A stretch of 64,000 nucleotides of DNA, taken from Brachybacterium epidermidis (GTDB taxonomy: Bacteria; Actinomycetota; Actinomycetes; Actinomycetales; Dermabacteraceae). The notes beneath the pieces are model-generated. The model did no database searches. It had not been told where the DNA came from and saw nothing but the letters and a program-made list of their open reading frames with translations. Location: the NCBI RefSeq assembly GCF_015209585.1, contig NZ_JADEYR010000007.1, positions 59,795-123,794 on the forward strand, written 5' to 3'. Both the position numbers and the translations under genes were made by a program. How positions within the stretch are numbered: position 1 is the first letter of the stretch; each line of letters begins with the position of its first letter. Below, piece after piece: positions 45,875 through 54,584 of this stretch.

Positions 45875-46528
45875 TCAGTCGAGAGGCGTGCCGTCCTCGG
45901 CCCACAGCCCGGAGCAGCCGCGGCGGTGCGACCCCACCAGGTGGGTGTCCACGATGCCGATCGCCTCCATCAGCGCGAACATCGTCGTCGGCCCCACGAA
46001 GCGGAAGCCGCGCTTCTTCAGCTCCTTGGCCAGAGCCGTCGATTCGGCAGAGACGGTGGGGACCTCTGCTGCGGTGCGGGGCATCGGGGTGCGCTCGGGG
46101 CGGTAGGACCACACCAGGTCCGCCAGTGTGGCGCCGGGGCCCAGCTCCCCCCGTGCGCCGAGACCGTCGGCACCGCGCAGCGCGAGGGTGGCGCGGGCGT
46201 TGCTGATGGTGGCCTCGATCTTGCCGCGATGGCGGATGATGCCGGTGTCCTCCAGGAGCCGCTCCACGTCGGCCTCATCGAAGACCGCGACCGCATCGGG
46301 ATCGAAACCGGCGAAAGCGTCCCGGAAGCCTTCGCGCCGGCGCAGGATCGTGGCCCAGCTCAGCCCCGACTGGAAGCCCTCCAGGGCGAGCCGTTCGAAC
46401 ACCCCGCGCTCATCGCGCACCGGCATGCCCCACTCGGTGTCGTAGTACTCCCGCAGGTCCTCGTGCCGCGAGGCCCACAGCGGACGGTGCAGTCCGTCCT
46501 CCCCCGCCAGCAGGTCCTCGTTCGTCAT
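45875..46528 (-). CDS. tag: DNA-3-methyladenine glycosylase I
   Basis: A 217-residue Tag protein. LHRPLWASRHEDLREYYDTEWGMPV, LSWATILRRREGFRDAFAGFD and KKRGFRFVGPTTMFALMEAIGIVDTHLVGSHRR are all diagnostic. It excises 3-methyladenine from alkylated DNA. Two starts are possible: 46528 (MTNEDLL) or 46537 (MAAMTNED); AGGGG lies upstream of both. It is divergent from the P450 gene. Confidence 0.93.
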   Translation of the reverse strand: MTNEDLLAGEDGLHRPLWASRHEDLREYYDTEWGMPVRDERGVFERLALEGFQSGLSWATILRRREGFRDAFAGFDPDAVAVFDEADVERLLEDTGIIRHRGKIEATISNARATLALRGADGLGARGELGPGATLADLVWSYRPERTPMPRTAAEVPTVSAESTALAKELKKRGFRFVGPTTMFALMEAIGIVDTHLVGSHRRGCSGLWAEDGTPLD

Positions 46529-46646
46529 CGCCGCCATTTCCCCTGTCCGTGAACACCGCAGGAGTTCGCCTCCTGCTCGACCTGCCCGATGGGCCGGGCC
46601 AACCGGTCGGCTCCATCGTTCCCAAGCAATGCCACGGTAGTGCGCA

Positions 46647-46652
46647 TAGGTT
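46647..46652 (+). promoter_or_regulatory. Leaderless promoter -10 of CYP152 gene
   Basis: TAGGTT, then 6 bases, then the ATG at 46659. Confidence 0.55.
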
Positions 46653-46658
46653 GGCCCG

Positions 46659-47957
46659 ATGACAGCACCGCAGAAGACAGATGATCGCACCTGCCCCTTC
46701 CACGGCCTCACCGACAGTGTGGACCTGCTGAAGCAGGGCTACCTCTTCGCCGGGAAGCAGCGAGAGCAGCACAGCAACGCCGGCAGCGATAAACCACTGT
46801 GGGTGCGCCTGCTGGGCAAGCCCAGCCTCCTGGTGCGGGGCGATGAGGGCGTGCGCCTCTTCTACGACGACACCCGGATCAAGCGCGAGGGCGCGATGCC
46901 ACTGGCGATCCGCGGTTCTCTGTTCGGCAAGGGCTCCGTGCACGGCATGGACGACGAGGCCCACCGGCATCGCAAGGCCACCTTCGTGAAGGTCTGCTAC
47001 GACGACGCGCAGGTGGAGCGGATCGCCCCGATGGTGGAGGCGGAGCTGCGCGAGGCCGCCCAGCGCTGGCGGAAGCACCCCGACAGCGTGTACGACTCCG
47101 CCGTGATCGCCTACGGCCGCGCCGCCATGCGCTGGGCCGGCATCGAGGGCCGGGACGCCGAGCTGGACGTGCAGGCACGCCGCCTGGGAAGGATCGTGGA
47201 GGGCTTCGCCCACGTGGACCTGGACCACCTGCGCTCCTGGCGGGACCGCCGTCTGACCGACCGCTGGTGCGCCCAGGTGATCCGCGAGCAGCGCTCCGGC
47301 AAGCGCAACGCCGCGCCGGGCACCTCGCTGTACGAGTGGGCCAACCACCGGGAGCTGGACGGGCAGCTGCTGGATGCGAAGACCGCCGGCATCGAGATGC
47401 AGAACACCATCCGACCGCACATCGCGGTGGCCCGTTTCGCCGCCTTCGCCACCAAGGCGCTGTTCGAGCACCCCCAGTGGCGCGAACGGATCCAGGCCGA
47501 GACCGCCGAGCGCGGCACCCTGGTGGGCGGTCCGCTGGCCACGGCCTTCGCGCAGGAGGTGCGACGCTGCTACCCCTTCGTGCCGATGCTGCCGGCCTTC
47601 GCCCGCACGGACTTCGAGTTCGAGGGCGAGCACGTCAGCGAGGGCGACCGCATCCTCATCGACATCCTGAACACCAACGTGGACCCCAACTCCTGGGAGC
47701 GGGCCGACGAGTTCGACCCCGAGCGGTTCCTGGACGTGGACTTCGAGCAGATCACCTCATTCATCCCCCAGGGCGGCATGGATGTGGCGACGGGCCACCG
47801 CTGCCCGGGCGAGAAGATCGCGGTGGGCTCCCTCGCCTCCACGATCGCAGCGCTGTGCGAGCCGGAGGTGGAGATCCTGCCGGATGGTCTGGACTTCTCC
47901 TGGACGCAGATGCCGACCCGGCCCTCCAGCGGTGGCCTGGTGAGGGCCCACGGCTGA
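46659..47957 (+). CDS. CYP152-family fatty acid peroxygenase/decarboxylase P450
   Basis: A 432-residue cytochrome P450 of the H2O2-using CYP152 family. The heme-ligating Cys382 is in QGGMDVATGHRCPGE, and the carboxylate-binding Arg252-Pro253 is in MQNTIRPHIAVARF. At the position equal to OleT His85 the sequence is LFGKGSVHGMDDEAH, so it has His95, as in OleT, and not the Gln of the alpha- and beta-hydroxylases (alignment from memory). It may therefore decarboxylate fatty acids to terminal alkenes as well as hydroxylate them. No redox partner gene is adjacent, as expected for a peroxygenase. It is probably leaderless. Confidence 0.9.
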   Translation: MTAPQKTDDRTCPFHGLTDSVDLLKQGYLFAGKQREQHSNAGSDKPLWVRLLGKPSLLVRGDEGVRLFYDDTRIKREGAMPLAIRGSLFGKGSVHGMDDEAHRHRKATFVKVCYDDAQVERIAPMVEAELREAAQRWRKHPDSVYDSAVIAYGRAAMRWAGIEGRDAELDVQARRLGRIVEGFAHVDLDHLRSWRDRRLTDRWCAQVIREQRSGKRNAAPGTSLYEWANHRELDGQLLDAKTAGIEMQNTIRPHIAVARFAAFATKALFEHPQWRERIQAETAERGTLVGGPLATAFAQEVRRCYPFVPMLPAFARTDFEFEGEHVSEGDRILIDILNTNVDPNSWERADEFDPERFLDVDFEQITSFIPQGGMDVATGHRCPGEKIAVGSLASTIAALCEPEVEILPDGLDFSWTQMPTRPSSGGLVRAHG

Positions 47958-48030
47958 GGCGAGCCACTGCGGTCCGGCCCGGTTCTGACGGAGCCGCATC
48001 GCACCGCAGCATCAGTCCCGTTACTCACTG

Positions 48031-49068
48031 TTACTGAGGGTGCGAGCCGGCGAGGATGTCGAGGGTGGCCCCGACGATCTGATCCTGTGCATCCGTGCGG
48101 CTGATCCCCGGCGTACCGTCCCCGGACTGTTCCCCGTAGTCCCCGAAGAAGGCGTGAACGGCTCCGTCGATCACCACGTACGTGGTGTCGGCGGGAAGGT
48201 CGTCGCGGGAGGCCTCCACGTCCTGCGCGGTGGTGAGCCCGTCAGCCGTGCCGCTGATCGAGGTGACCGGCATGCCACCGGTGACCTCGATCGGGCCGGC
48301 GGGGTAGGCGGCCCACAGCACCAGTGCGTCGATGTCCGGGTCCTCGGCGGCGAGCGACGCGACCACCCCGCCCAGGCTGTGGCCGGCGAGCACCCACTGG
48401 TCGATCTCTGGGTGCTGATCGATGATCGCGCGGTGGGCCCCGGTGGCCAGGAACCCTATCTGCAGTGGCTGCTTCACGATCACCACGGTGTACCCGGCCT
48501 CAGCTACGCGGCTCAGCATCGGGACGTAGGCGCGGGGGTCCACTCGCGCACCGGGCTGGAAGAGGAGGCCGGTCCGGGCCACCTTCTCGGTCTCGGAGGC
48601 GCCCGATGGGGCCGCCGTGGAACCGGCGGCGGGGTGCAGGGTGATCGTGGTGGCGGTGCTGGTCAGCTCTACCTTAGCCCGATCGAGAGTGCTCAGCGCC
48701 TCGGCGTCGGCCGGGAACGGTCGCAGCCATGTCGTTGCCGCCAGCAGGACGATCGAGAGCAGCACCATCGCAACGCGCCCTGTAACGGCGAGCACGCCAC
48801 GACGCTTCCGTGAGGCTGCGTGGGAATCGTCGGCGTCGGTCGCAGCTCGACGCCGGGCAACGCCGGCGCCGCGCAGAGCGAGCGCGCCGTGCAGCAGCCC
48901 CAGGGCGATCACCACCAGAACCAGCACCAGCAGTGCGGGGTGCGCCGAGCGCAGCACCTCCCATCGGGTCAGGAGAATCCAACCGCCGATGGACAGGTGG
49001 GCCAGGGCCAAGGCGAGGCCCAGCAGTGGCAGGACGCGGCGGGCCGACGACGATGCGGGGTCAGCCAC
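48031..49068 (-). CDS. Membrane-anchored alpha/beta hydrolase
   Basis: A 345-residue protein with three N-terminal membrane segments (VLPLLGLALALAHLSIGGWIL; ALLVLVLVVIALGLLHGALAL; VAMVLLSIVLLAATTW) and an extracytoplasmic alpha/beta hydrolase domain. The nucleophile Ser is in WVLAGHSLGGVVASL, an acid residue is probably in SISGTADGL, and His is in IDGAVHAFFGDYG. The substrate is unknown. Start is the GTG at 49068. It converges on the P450 gene. Confidence 0.85.
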   Translation of the reverse strand: MADPASSSARRVLPLLGLALALAHLSIGGWILLTRWEVLRSAHPALLVLVLVVIALGLLHGALALRGAGVARRRAATDADDSHAASRKRRGVLAVTGRVAMVLLSIVLLAATTWLRPFPADAEALSTLDRAKVELTSTATTITLHPAAGSTAAPSGASETEKVARTGLLFQPGARVDPRAYVPMLSRVAEAGYTVVIVKQPLQIGFLATGAHRAIIDQHPEIDQWVLAGHSLGGVVASLAAEDPDIDALVLWAAYPAGPIEVTGGMPVTSISGTADGLTTAQDVEASRDDLPADTTYVVIDGAVHAFFGDYGEQSGDGTPGISRTDAQDQIVGATLDILAGSHPQ

Positions 49069-49112
49069 CGGTCATCAGGGACGTCCGTACTCGTGCAGGA
49101 CGACGGCGCGCA

Positions 49113-49997
49113 TCAGTCGTCGATCTTCCCGATGTCCTCGCGTTTCTCGGCCTGGAACTGGTCCTCCACCCGCCCGAGGGCCCAATAGGCGGAGATTGAG
49201 ATCGCCTCGCGGGGGATCTGACGCTCCGTTACCAGCAGTCGGCGCAGCTGCTTGGTCAGGCCCCGCTCTGCGTGGCAGAACACCTGCAGCCCGGTCGGGT
49301 CGGCAAGATCCAAGGCAGCGACTTCCGCCAGCAGCTGCTCGCGCTCGCCGATCACCCAGCGCACTTCCAGCCCGGCAGGATGCTCGAGCTGCAGGGTGTC
49401 CTCCGCGTGGTCCAGATGGATCAGGGCCGTGCCCTGGGCCGCGGAATCCATGGACTCCAGGGCTGCGGCGATCGCGGGCAGGGCCGCGTGGTCACCGATC
49501 AGTAGGTGGCGACTCGATCCCGGGGAGGGGCTGTACCCGCCGCCGGCACCGGACATCGCAATCTGGTCACCGGGCTGGGCCTCGTCGGCCCAACGGGCGG
49601 CGATGCCGTCATCGTCGCCACCGTCGCCGTGGCCGTGCAGCACGAAGTCCAGGTCGACGGTGCGGGCCTCCAGGTCCCACCGGCGCACGGTGTAGGTCCG
49701 GCGGGAGGGGAGCTGCGCGGGATCCTGCTCGCGGATGGCGTCGAGGTCGTACGGGGGCCGCAGTCCGGATCCGGGGACGGCGATCAGCAGCTTCACGTAT
49801 GCGTCGGTGTGGTCGTTGCGGCGCAGCACGGAGAACTGCTCCCCGCCCAGTCGTACCCGGAGCAGGCGAGGGGAGATGCGGGTCTTGGAGATGACCTCGA
49901 GCACGGCCTGCGCCCGTGGCTTGCGGGGACCGCGCCCCTCGGTGGTGCCGGCGTCCCTGGTGGGCGCGGGCTCGGATTGCGGGGTGTCGAAAGGCAT
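49113..49997 (-). CDS. Siderophore-interacting protein (FAD-binding ferric-siderophore reductase)
   Basis: A 294-residue ViuB/SIP-type flavoprotein. The FAD motif is SRRTYTVRRWD, the N-terminal barrel includes ISPRLLRVRLGG, and the C-terminal SIP domain runs LLIGDHAALPAIAAALE to ISAYWALGRVEDQFQAEKRE. It reduces ferric siderophores with NAD(P)H in the cytoplasm. TAATCT ends 7 bases before the ATG at 49997, so a leaderless start is preferred over a longer frame from 50018. No clear DtxR/IdeR box was found. It is divergent from the next gene. Confidence 0.92.
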   Translation of the reverse strand: MPFDTPQSEPAPTRDAGTTEGRGPRKPRAQAVLEVISKTRISPRLLRVRLGGEQFSVLRRNDHTDAYVKLLIAVPGSGLRPPYDLDAIREQDPAQLPSRRTYTVRRWDLEARTVDLDFVLHGHGDGGDDDGIAARWADEAQPGDQIAMSGAGGGYSPSPGSSRHLLIGDHAALPAIAAALESMDSAAQGTALIHLDHAEDTLQLEHPAGLEVRWVIGEREQLLAEVAALDLADPTGLQVFCHAERGLTKQLRRLLVTERQIPREAISISAYWALGRVEDQFQAEKREDIGKIDD

Positions 49998-50004
49998 GCC
50001 TGAC

Positions 50005-50010
50005 AGATTA
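50005..50010 (-). promoter_or_regulatory. Leaderless promoter -10 of SIP gene
   Basis: TAATCT, then 7 bases, then the ATG at 49997. Confidence 0.55.
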
Positions 50011-50077
50011 CGCGACACGATCGTTTCCTAAATCAAGCTCGGGGATTGCTCACACGATCTGTCCCGCGTGAGGGCTC

Positions 50078-50083
50078 TACGCT
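50078..50083 (+). promoter_or_regulatory. Leaderless promoter -10 of phytoene-desaturase-like gene
   Basis: TACGCT, then 6 bases, then the ATG at 50090. Confidence 0.55.
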
Positions 50084-50089
50084 GGGTCC

Positions 50090-51601
50090 ATGAGCGCCAT
50101 CCCGCCCTCCCCCGCCGGCGCGGGCACCGTCGACGCCGTCGTCGTCGGCTCCGGGCCCAACGGTCTCGCGGCAGCGGTGACCCTGGCGCGCGCCGGCCTG
50201 CGGGTGCAGGTGCTGGAAGCGCAGGATTCCGTCGGTGGCGGCTCCCGCACCCTGGACCTCGGTCTCGCCCCGGGCATCACCCATGACCTGTGCTCCGCCG
50301 TGCACCCGATGGCACTGGCCAGCCCCTTCTTCCGGGCCTTCGACCTGCCCGGGCGCGGCGTGGAACTGGCGGTGCCCGAGGCCTCCTACGCCCAGCCCCT
50401 GGACGACGAACCGGCCGCGATCGCCTGGCACGACCTGGACCGCACGGCGGACGGCCTCGGGGTGGACGGCCCCATGTGGCGGCGCACCCTCGGCACCCTT
50501 GCCGAGCACAGCGAACTGGTGGTGGACCTCGCCCTCGGTGACAAGCGCTCCGTGCCGCCCGCGCTGCTGCGCTCCCTCGATGGCCTGCCGGTGGCCGCCC
50601 TGTTCGGCGCGATGGTCGGCACCCAGGGCTCCCCCGCCTGGGACCTGCCCCTGCGCACCGAACGAGCCCGGGCGCTGCTGACGGGGGTGGCCGCCCACGC
50701 GATCGGCCCGCTGCCGTCGCTGGCACCGGCGGCCACCGGGGTGCTGCTGACGTCGCTTGCCCACGCGGGCGGCTGGCCGATCCCCGTGGGCGGTTCGCAG
50801 GCGCTCGTGGACGCAATGGTGACAGACCTCGAAGCCCATGGCGGGCAAGTGATCACCGGTCACCGGGTGCGCACCTGGCGGGATGTTCCCCCGGCGCGGG
50901 CCATTCTGCTGGACACCACGGCCGGTGCGGCAGCGGACATCCTCGCGAACCGCCTTCCCGCCGGGCTGGAACGCCGGCTGCGGCGGTTCCGGCACGGCAA
51001 CGCGGCGGCGAAGGTGGACTTCGTGCTCTCCGACCCGGTGCCGTGGCGCGATGCAGACGTGGGCCGTGCAGGCACCCAGCACCTGGGCGGGACCCGGGAG
51101 CAGATGGCCCGCGCCGAGGCGGACGTCACCGCAGGCCGCATGCCCGCACGCCCCCTCACCCTGGTGAGCGACCCGTCGGTGGCCGACCCTTCCCGCATAC
51201 ACGACGGGCTGCGGCCCCTGTGGGCCTACGCACATGTGCCGGCCGGGGACCCGACGGACCCCACGGAGGCGGTGACCGCGCAGATCGAGCGCTTCGCCCC
51301 CGGGTTCCGGGACCTGATCGTGGCCTCCCGCGGCGTCAGTGCGGCCGACATGTCGAAGCACAACCCGTCCCTCGTGGGCGGGGACATCGCGATGGGCCGG
51401 GTGACGATGTGGGACATGGTGGCCCGCCCCACCGCGCGATGGGACCCGTACCGGCTGGGTGGGACCGGCTGGTACCTGTGCTCGGCAGCCACCCCGCCCG
51501 GCCCCGGGGTGCACAGCATGAGCGGCTGGCATGCCGCCCGACGCGTACTGAGCCGAGAGTTCGGGATCCAGCAGGCCCCGCACCTCGGCATTGCCGGATG
51601 A
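50090..51601 (+). CDS. Phytoene desaturase-like NAD(P)/FAD-dependent oxidoreductase
   Basis: A 503-residue amine-oxidase/CrtI-like flavoprotein. The N-terminal dinucleotide motif is [29 protein letters not shown], followed by [10 protein letters not shown]. The C-terminal FAD region reads [24 protein letters not shown] with Leu/Trp variation. The family is widespread in actinobacteria as FAD-dependent oxidoreductases of unknown substrate; no carotenoid gene lies nearby, so CrtI activity is not claimed. Confidence 0.88.
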   Translation: MSAIPPSPAGAGTVDAVVVGSGPNGLAAAVTLARAGLRVQVLEAQDSVGGGSRTLDLGLAPGITHDLCSAVHPMALASPFFRAFDLPGRGVELAVPEASYAQPLDDEPAAIAWHDLDRTADGLGVDGPMWRRTLGTLAEHSELVVDLALGDKRSVPPALLRSLDGLPVAALFGAMVGTQGSPAWDLPLRTERARALLTGVAAHAIGPLPSLAPAATGVLLTSLAHAGGWPIPVGGSQALVDAMVTDLEAHGGQVITGHRVRTWRDVPPARAILLDTTAGAAADILANRLPAGLERRLRRFRHGNAAAKVDFVLSDPVPWRDADVGRAGTQHLGGTREQMARAEADVTAGRMPARPLTLVSDPSVADPSRIHDGLRPLWAYAHVPAGDPTDPTEAVTAQIERFAPGFRDLIVASRGVSAADMSKHNPSLVGGDIAMGRVTMWDMVARPTARWDPYRLGGTGWYLCSAATPPGPGVHSMSGWHAARRVLSREFGIQQAPHLGIAG

Positions 51602-51721
51602 ACGGACCTGACGGGCCATCCCGCAGGTAAGGTGGCCGCGTCGGCGACGGGGGTCGTCGTCGATCAGGTCGGCGCGGAGCGTTCCAGCGCCGATGGCGAC
51701 AGCCGCACCGAAGGAGGCCCG

Positions 51722-52222
51722 ATGAGCACACCAGGCATGAGTGCCATTCCGATCCTGTTCGTGATCGTCCCGGCGCTGCTGGGCCTTGCTGGCCTGTGGC
51801 TCCTGATCGGCTCGGTGAGGGAGCTGCTGCGCAACAGCGCCCTGGCCCGCAACGGGCTGACCGTCGACGGCCGCGTGGTCTCCTCGAACCTCAAGATCAC
51901 CAGCAGCGGCGGCCGCGACTCCAATGCCCGTTCACGGTTGGTCGAGACGATCGAGTTCACCACTGCCAACGGGCAGCGCGTGCGCGGCGTGCCCGTCCAC
52001 AGCGATGTGGGCATGCTGGATCGGACCGGGGAGCAGGTGACGGTGCTGCACCACCGCGACCGCCCTGATCAGTTCATCGCCCCCAGGAACGGCCGGTCCA
52101 TCTCCCCGGCCGGCCCCCTGCTGAAGATCGTGTTCAGCTTCGTGTTCCTGGGGTTCCTGGCGTTCTTCATCACGATGTCGCTGAGCATGTTCGGCCAGAT
52201 GGGCCAGATCTTCGGCGGGTGA
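51722..52222 (+). CDS. DUF3592 domain membrane protein
   Basis: A 166-residue protein with an N-terminal membrane segment (IPILFVIVPALLGLAGLWLLIGSV), a soluble DUF3592 core (VDGRVVSSNLKITSS... VETIEFTTANGQRVRGVPVHSDVG... VTVLHHRDRPDQFIAPRN) and a C-terminal membrane segment (IVFSFVFLGFLAFFITMSLSMF). Function is unknown. GAAGGAGG precedes the ATG, and TAAGGT at 51628-51633 is a possible -10 with a leader of about 85 bases. Confidence 0.85.
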   Translation: MSTPGMSAIPILFVIVPALLGLAGLWLLIGSVRELLRNSALARNGLTVDGRVVSSNLKITSSGGRDSNARSRLVETIEFTTANGQRVRGVPVHSDVGMLDRTGEQVTVLHHRDRPDQFIAPRNGRSISPAGPLLKIVFSFVFLGFLAFFITMSLSMFGQMGQIFGG

Positions 52223-52248
52223 CTGCTTGCCGATCGATCACAGCCAGA

Positions 52249-53460
52249 TCAGCCTGCCCACTCCAGCACGGTCTCGCCGTTCAGCGTGACCACGGCACGA
52301 GGCTGCGGGGAAAGGGCGACCTCCGCCTCCAGCCGGTCGTGCTCGGCGGTCACGGCGTAGCGCAGCAGCTCGTTCTCGGTGTGCTCCGCCTCGACCACTG
52401 CCCGGGTGATCCAGGAGCAGCGCCGGCGCAGGGCGATCAACTCGCGGTACAGGTCGTGCAGCCACCAGCCGTTCGGTGCCAGCTCCTCGGGTCCAGCGGG
52501 CAGGGGCGGGCGCAGCGGGTCGTCGGCCGCGAAGCCCTCGGCCTTCTCACCGCGGAAGGCCTGCTCGTCGCCGTAGTAGACGCTGGGGATGCCCGGCAGA
52601 GTGAGCAGCATGACCGCAGCCAGCGCTGCTCCTGCATCGCCCACGGTGCTGGCGATGCGGGGCACGTCGTGGTTGCCGACGAAGGTCTGCATGGGTGCGG
52701 CCTGCGAGAACTCGACGTGGCGCCCCAGTGCGTGCTGGAGCTCCCACAGGTTCCGGTCCTTCAGCGAGCTCCAGACGGCCTTCCACAGCTCGTACTGGGT
52801 GATGGTGTCCAGGGTTCCCTCGCGTGCGATCGCGGCGTAGTCGCCGTGGATCACCTCCCCCAGGAACATGGCACCCGGGTGCTGCTGCCGCACCGCGGGC
52901 AGCACCTGTGCCCAGAACCGGCCGGGCACGGCATAGGCGACGTCGAGGCGCCAGCCGTCCGCACCGCGCTCCAGCCAGTGCAGCATCACGTCCCGCACCA
53001 GGTCGTGCACCTCGGGCCTGCTGTGGTCCAGCTCCGCCAGGCCGCCGTGGCCCTCCCAGGCCACGGGGTGGCCGTCCTCGGTTCGCTGCAGGCCGGGCCA
53101 GGCAGGATCCTGCGCGAGGGGGTGCTCCGCGCCGAGATGGTTGAACACACCGTCGAGCATGATCGCCAGGCCGCGACCGTGGGCGTGGTCCACGAAGGCC
53201 TCCCAGTCGTCCTGATCCCCGAGTCGAGGGTCGATCCGGAAGTGGTCCAGGGTGTCGTAGCCGTGGGAGGTGGACTCGAAGATCGGGCCCAGCAGCACGC
53301 CGGTGAAGCCGAGATCGGCCGCATAGTCCAACCAGGGCTCCAACCGGCGGAGGCGATGCCCCTCCCAGGGCACATCGCCCTGCACCTCACGACGCGGCGG
53401 GGCACCGGCGGCACCCAGCGGGTAGAGGTGCCACCAGATCCTGCTCTCGAGCTCGCGCAT
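52249..53460 (-). CDS. Alpha-amylase family glycoside hydrolase (GH13)
   Basis: A 403-residue GH13 enzyme. The four conserved regions are visible: DGVFNH, GWRLDVAYA with the nucleophile Asp, FLGEVIHGD with the acid/base Glu, and FVGNHDVPR. No signal peptide, so it acts on internal alpha-glucans or oligosaccharides. The start is the ATG at 53460 with GGGAGG upstream. A -10 box TAGAGT (53475-53480, minus) is directly flanked by a TetR-type dyad, so the divergent regulator very probably controls it. Confidence 0.92.
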   Translation of the reverse strand: MRELESRIWWHLYPLGAAGAPPRREVQGDVPWEGHRLRRLEPWLDYAADLGFTGVLLGPIFESTSHGYDTLDHFRIDPRLGDQDDWEAFVDHAHGRGLAIMLDGVFNHLGAEHPLAQDPAWPGLQRTEDGHPVAWEGHGGLAELDHSRPEVHDLVRDVMLHWLERGADGWRLDVAYAVPGRFWAQVLPAVRQQHPGAMFLGEVIHGDYAAIAREGTLDTITQYELWKAVWSSLKDRNLWELQHALGRHVEFSQAAPMQTFVGNHDVPRIASTVGDAGAALAAVMLLTLPGIPSVYYGDEQAFRGEKAEGFAADDPLRPPLPAGPEELAPNGWWLHDLYRELIALRRRCSWITRAVVEAEHTENELLRYAVTAEHDRLEAEVALSPQPRAVVTLNGETVLEWAG

Positions 53461-53477
53461 GCGTTCCTCCCGGAACT

Positions 53478-53498
53478 CTATTGATCGTCGGTCAACAG
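53478..53498. promoter_or_regulatory. TetR operator, amylase-proximal copy
   Basis: CTATTGA, seven bases, TCAACAG. It abuts and partly overlaps the amylase -10 box. It is the same motif as the second dyad 38 bases away, with one arm mismatch. Confidence 0.75.
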
Positions 53499-53515
53499 TG
53501 GTCCACGCTAGGGCA

Positions 53516-53536
53516 CTGTTGATCGACACTCAACAG
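53516..53536. promoter_or_regulatory. TetR operator, tetR-proximal copy
   Basis: CTGTTGA, seven bases, TCAACAG: perfect 7-base arms. It lies just upstream of the tetR -10 box, which fits autorepression. Confidence 0.78.
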
Positions 53537-53539
53537 CGC

Positions 53540-53545
53540 TAGGGT
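53540..53545 (+). promoter_or_regulatory. Leaderless promoter -10 of tetR
   Basis: TAGGGT, then 7 bases, then the ATG at 53553. Confidence 0.55.
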
Positions 53546-53552
53546 GTGATCC

Positions 53553-54161
53553 ATGCCTGCATCCTCCCCCTCCCCCCGCAGGCGTCTGGACGTGCAGCAG
53601 CGTCGCGCAGCGATCCTGCGCGCGGCCCAGCAGGTCTATGCCGAGACCCCGTACGCCGAGGTGCCCACCGCGCGGATCGCCCGGGCCTGCGACGCCTCAC
53701 CCTCCCTGGTGTTCCACTACTTCGGCTCCAAGGCGGGCCTGTACGCGGAGGTGATCTCCGGCGCCCTGGAAGATCTGGCGGTCGCCCAGGAGCAGGCACT
53801 GTCCCACCTCTCCCCCGGCGTCCCGGTGCGCGACCGGGTCCGCGCCGCGCTGGGGGTCTACCTCGACCGGATCGCGGAGCGGCCCATCTTCTGGGGCGTT
53901 CCTCTGCAGGGCGGTCAGGAGCCTCCCGAGGCACAGCAGGTGCGGATCGAGGCGCGCGCCCGGCACGTCGAGCGGCTGGGTGCCCTGCTGGGAGTGGGCT
54001 CCTTCCCCCGCCACCGGTACGCGATCACGGGATTCCTCGGGTTCGTCGATCAGTCCTGCGCTCGCTGGGTGCAGCGGGGCTGCCCTACGCAGGATCGCGA
54101 CCTGCTGTTGGATGCCGCCCTCGGCGCCCTCGAGGGCGGCCTCGGCGACTGGAAGGTCTGA
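53553..54161 (+). CDS. TetR/AcrR family transcriptional regulator
   Basis: A 202-residue regulator. The N-terminal helix-turn-helix reads RRAAILRAAQQVYAETPYAEVPTARIARACDASPSLVFHYFGSKAGLY, the standard TetR pattern. The ligand domain follows, ligand unknown. Two matching dyads in the gap shared with the amylase gene indicate that it represses both itself and the amylase. Confidence 0.93.
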   Translation: MPASSPSPRRRLDVQQRRAAILRAAQQVYAETPYAEVPTARIARACDASPSLVFHYFGSKAGLYAEVISGALEDLAVAQEQALSHLSPGVPVRDRVRAALGVYLDRIAERPIFWGVPLQGGQEPPEAQQVRIEARARHVERLGALLGVGSFPRHRYAITGFLGFVDQSCARWVQRGCPTQDRDLLLDAALGALEGGLGDWKV

Positions 54162-54166
54162 GACAG

Positions 54167-54547
54167 GTGGATGCGGAGCAGCTGCATGCGTGCGCACGTG
54201 ATCGGGCCCAGGAGCTGCCTGCGTCGTCCGGGGGATTCCCCTTCGGGCCGGACCACGAGGTGTTCAAGGTCTGCGGGAAGGTGTTCCTGTTGATGACGGA
54301 GCTGTCCGGGGTGCCGGTCGCGACGCTCAAGGCGGATCCGGCCGATGCCGAACTCCTGCGCGGCGCACACGAGGACATCACGCCCGGCTACCACATGAAC
54401 AAGCGTCACTGGGTCACGGTGAGACCGGGTGGTCCCGTGGACGAGAGCCTGCTGCGGGGCCTGGTCACCGAGTCCTCCCTGCTGGTGGTCCAGAGGCTGC
54501 CGCGCGATCAGCAGCCGGTGGATCCGGAGTCCTTCGGTCGCGGCTGA
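54167..54547 (+). CDS. MmcQ/YjbR family DNA-binding protein
   Basis: A 126-residue CyaY-like-fold protein. FPFGPDHEVFKVCGKVFLLM, TLKADPADAELLR, PGYHMNKRHWVTV and LVTESSLLVVQRLPRDQQ are the family blocks. The biochemical role is not established. The GTG start lies five bases after the tetR stop, so the two are co-transcribed. The ribosome binding site is weak (GAGACAG), consistent with translational coupling. Confidence 0.88.
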   Translation: MDAEQLHACARDRAQELPASSGGFPFGPDHEVFKVCGKVFLLMTELSGVPVATLKADPADAELLRGAHEDITPGYHMNKRHWVTVRPGGPVDESLLRGLVTESSLLVVQRLPRDQQPVDPESFGRG

Positions 54548-54584
54548 TCGCGGCCACCTCATCCGGTGCGGTGCGGGAGCGTAC

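Noticed and set aside
50005..50045. Possible DtxR/IdeR iron box before the siderophore-interacting protein gene
   Set aside because: TTTAGG appears, but the second half of the palindrome does not match.
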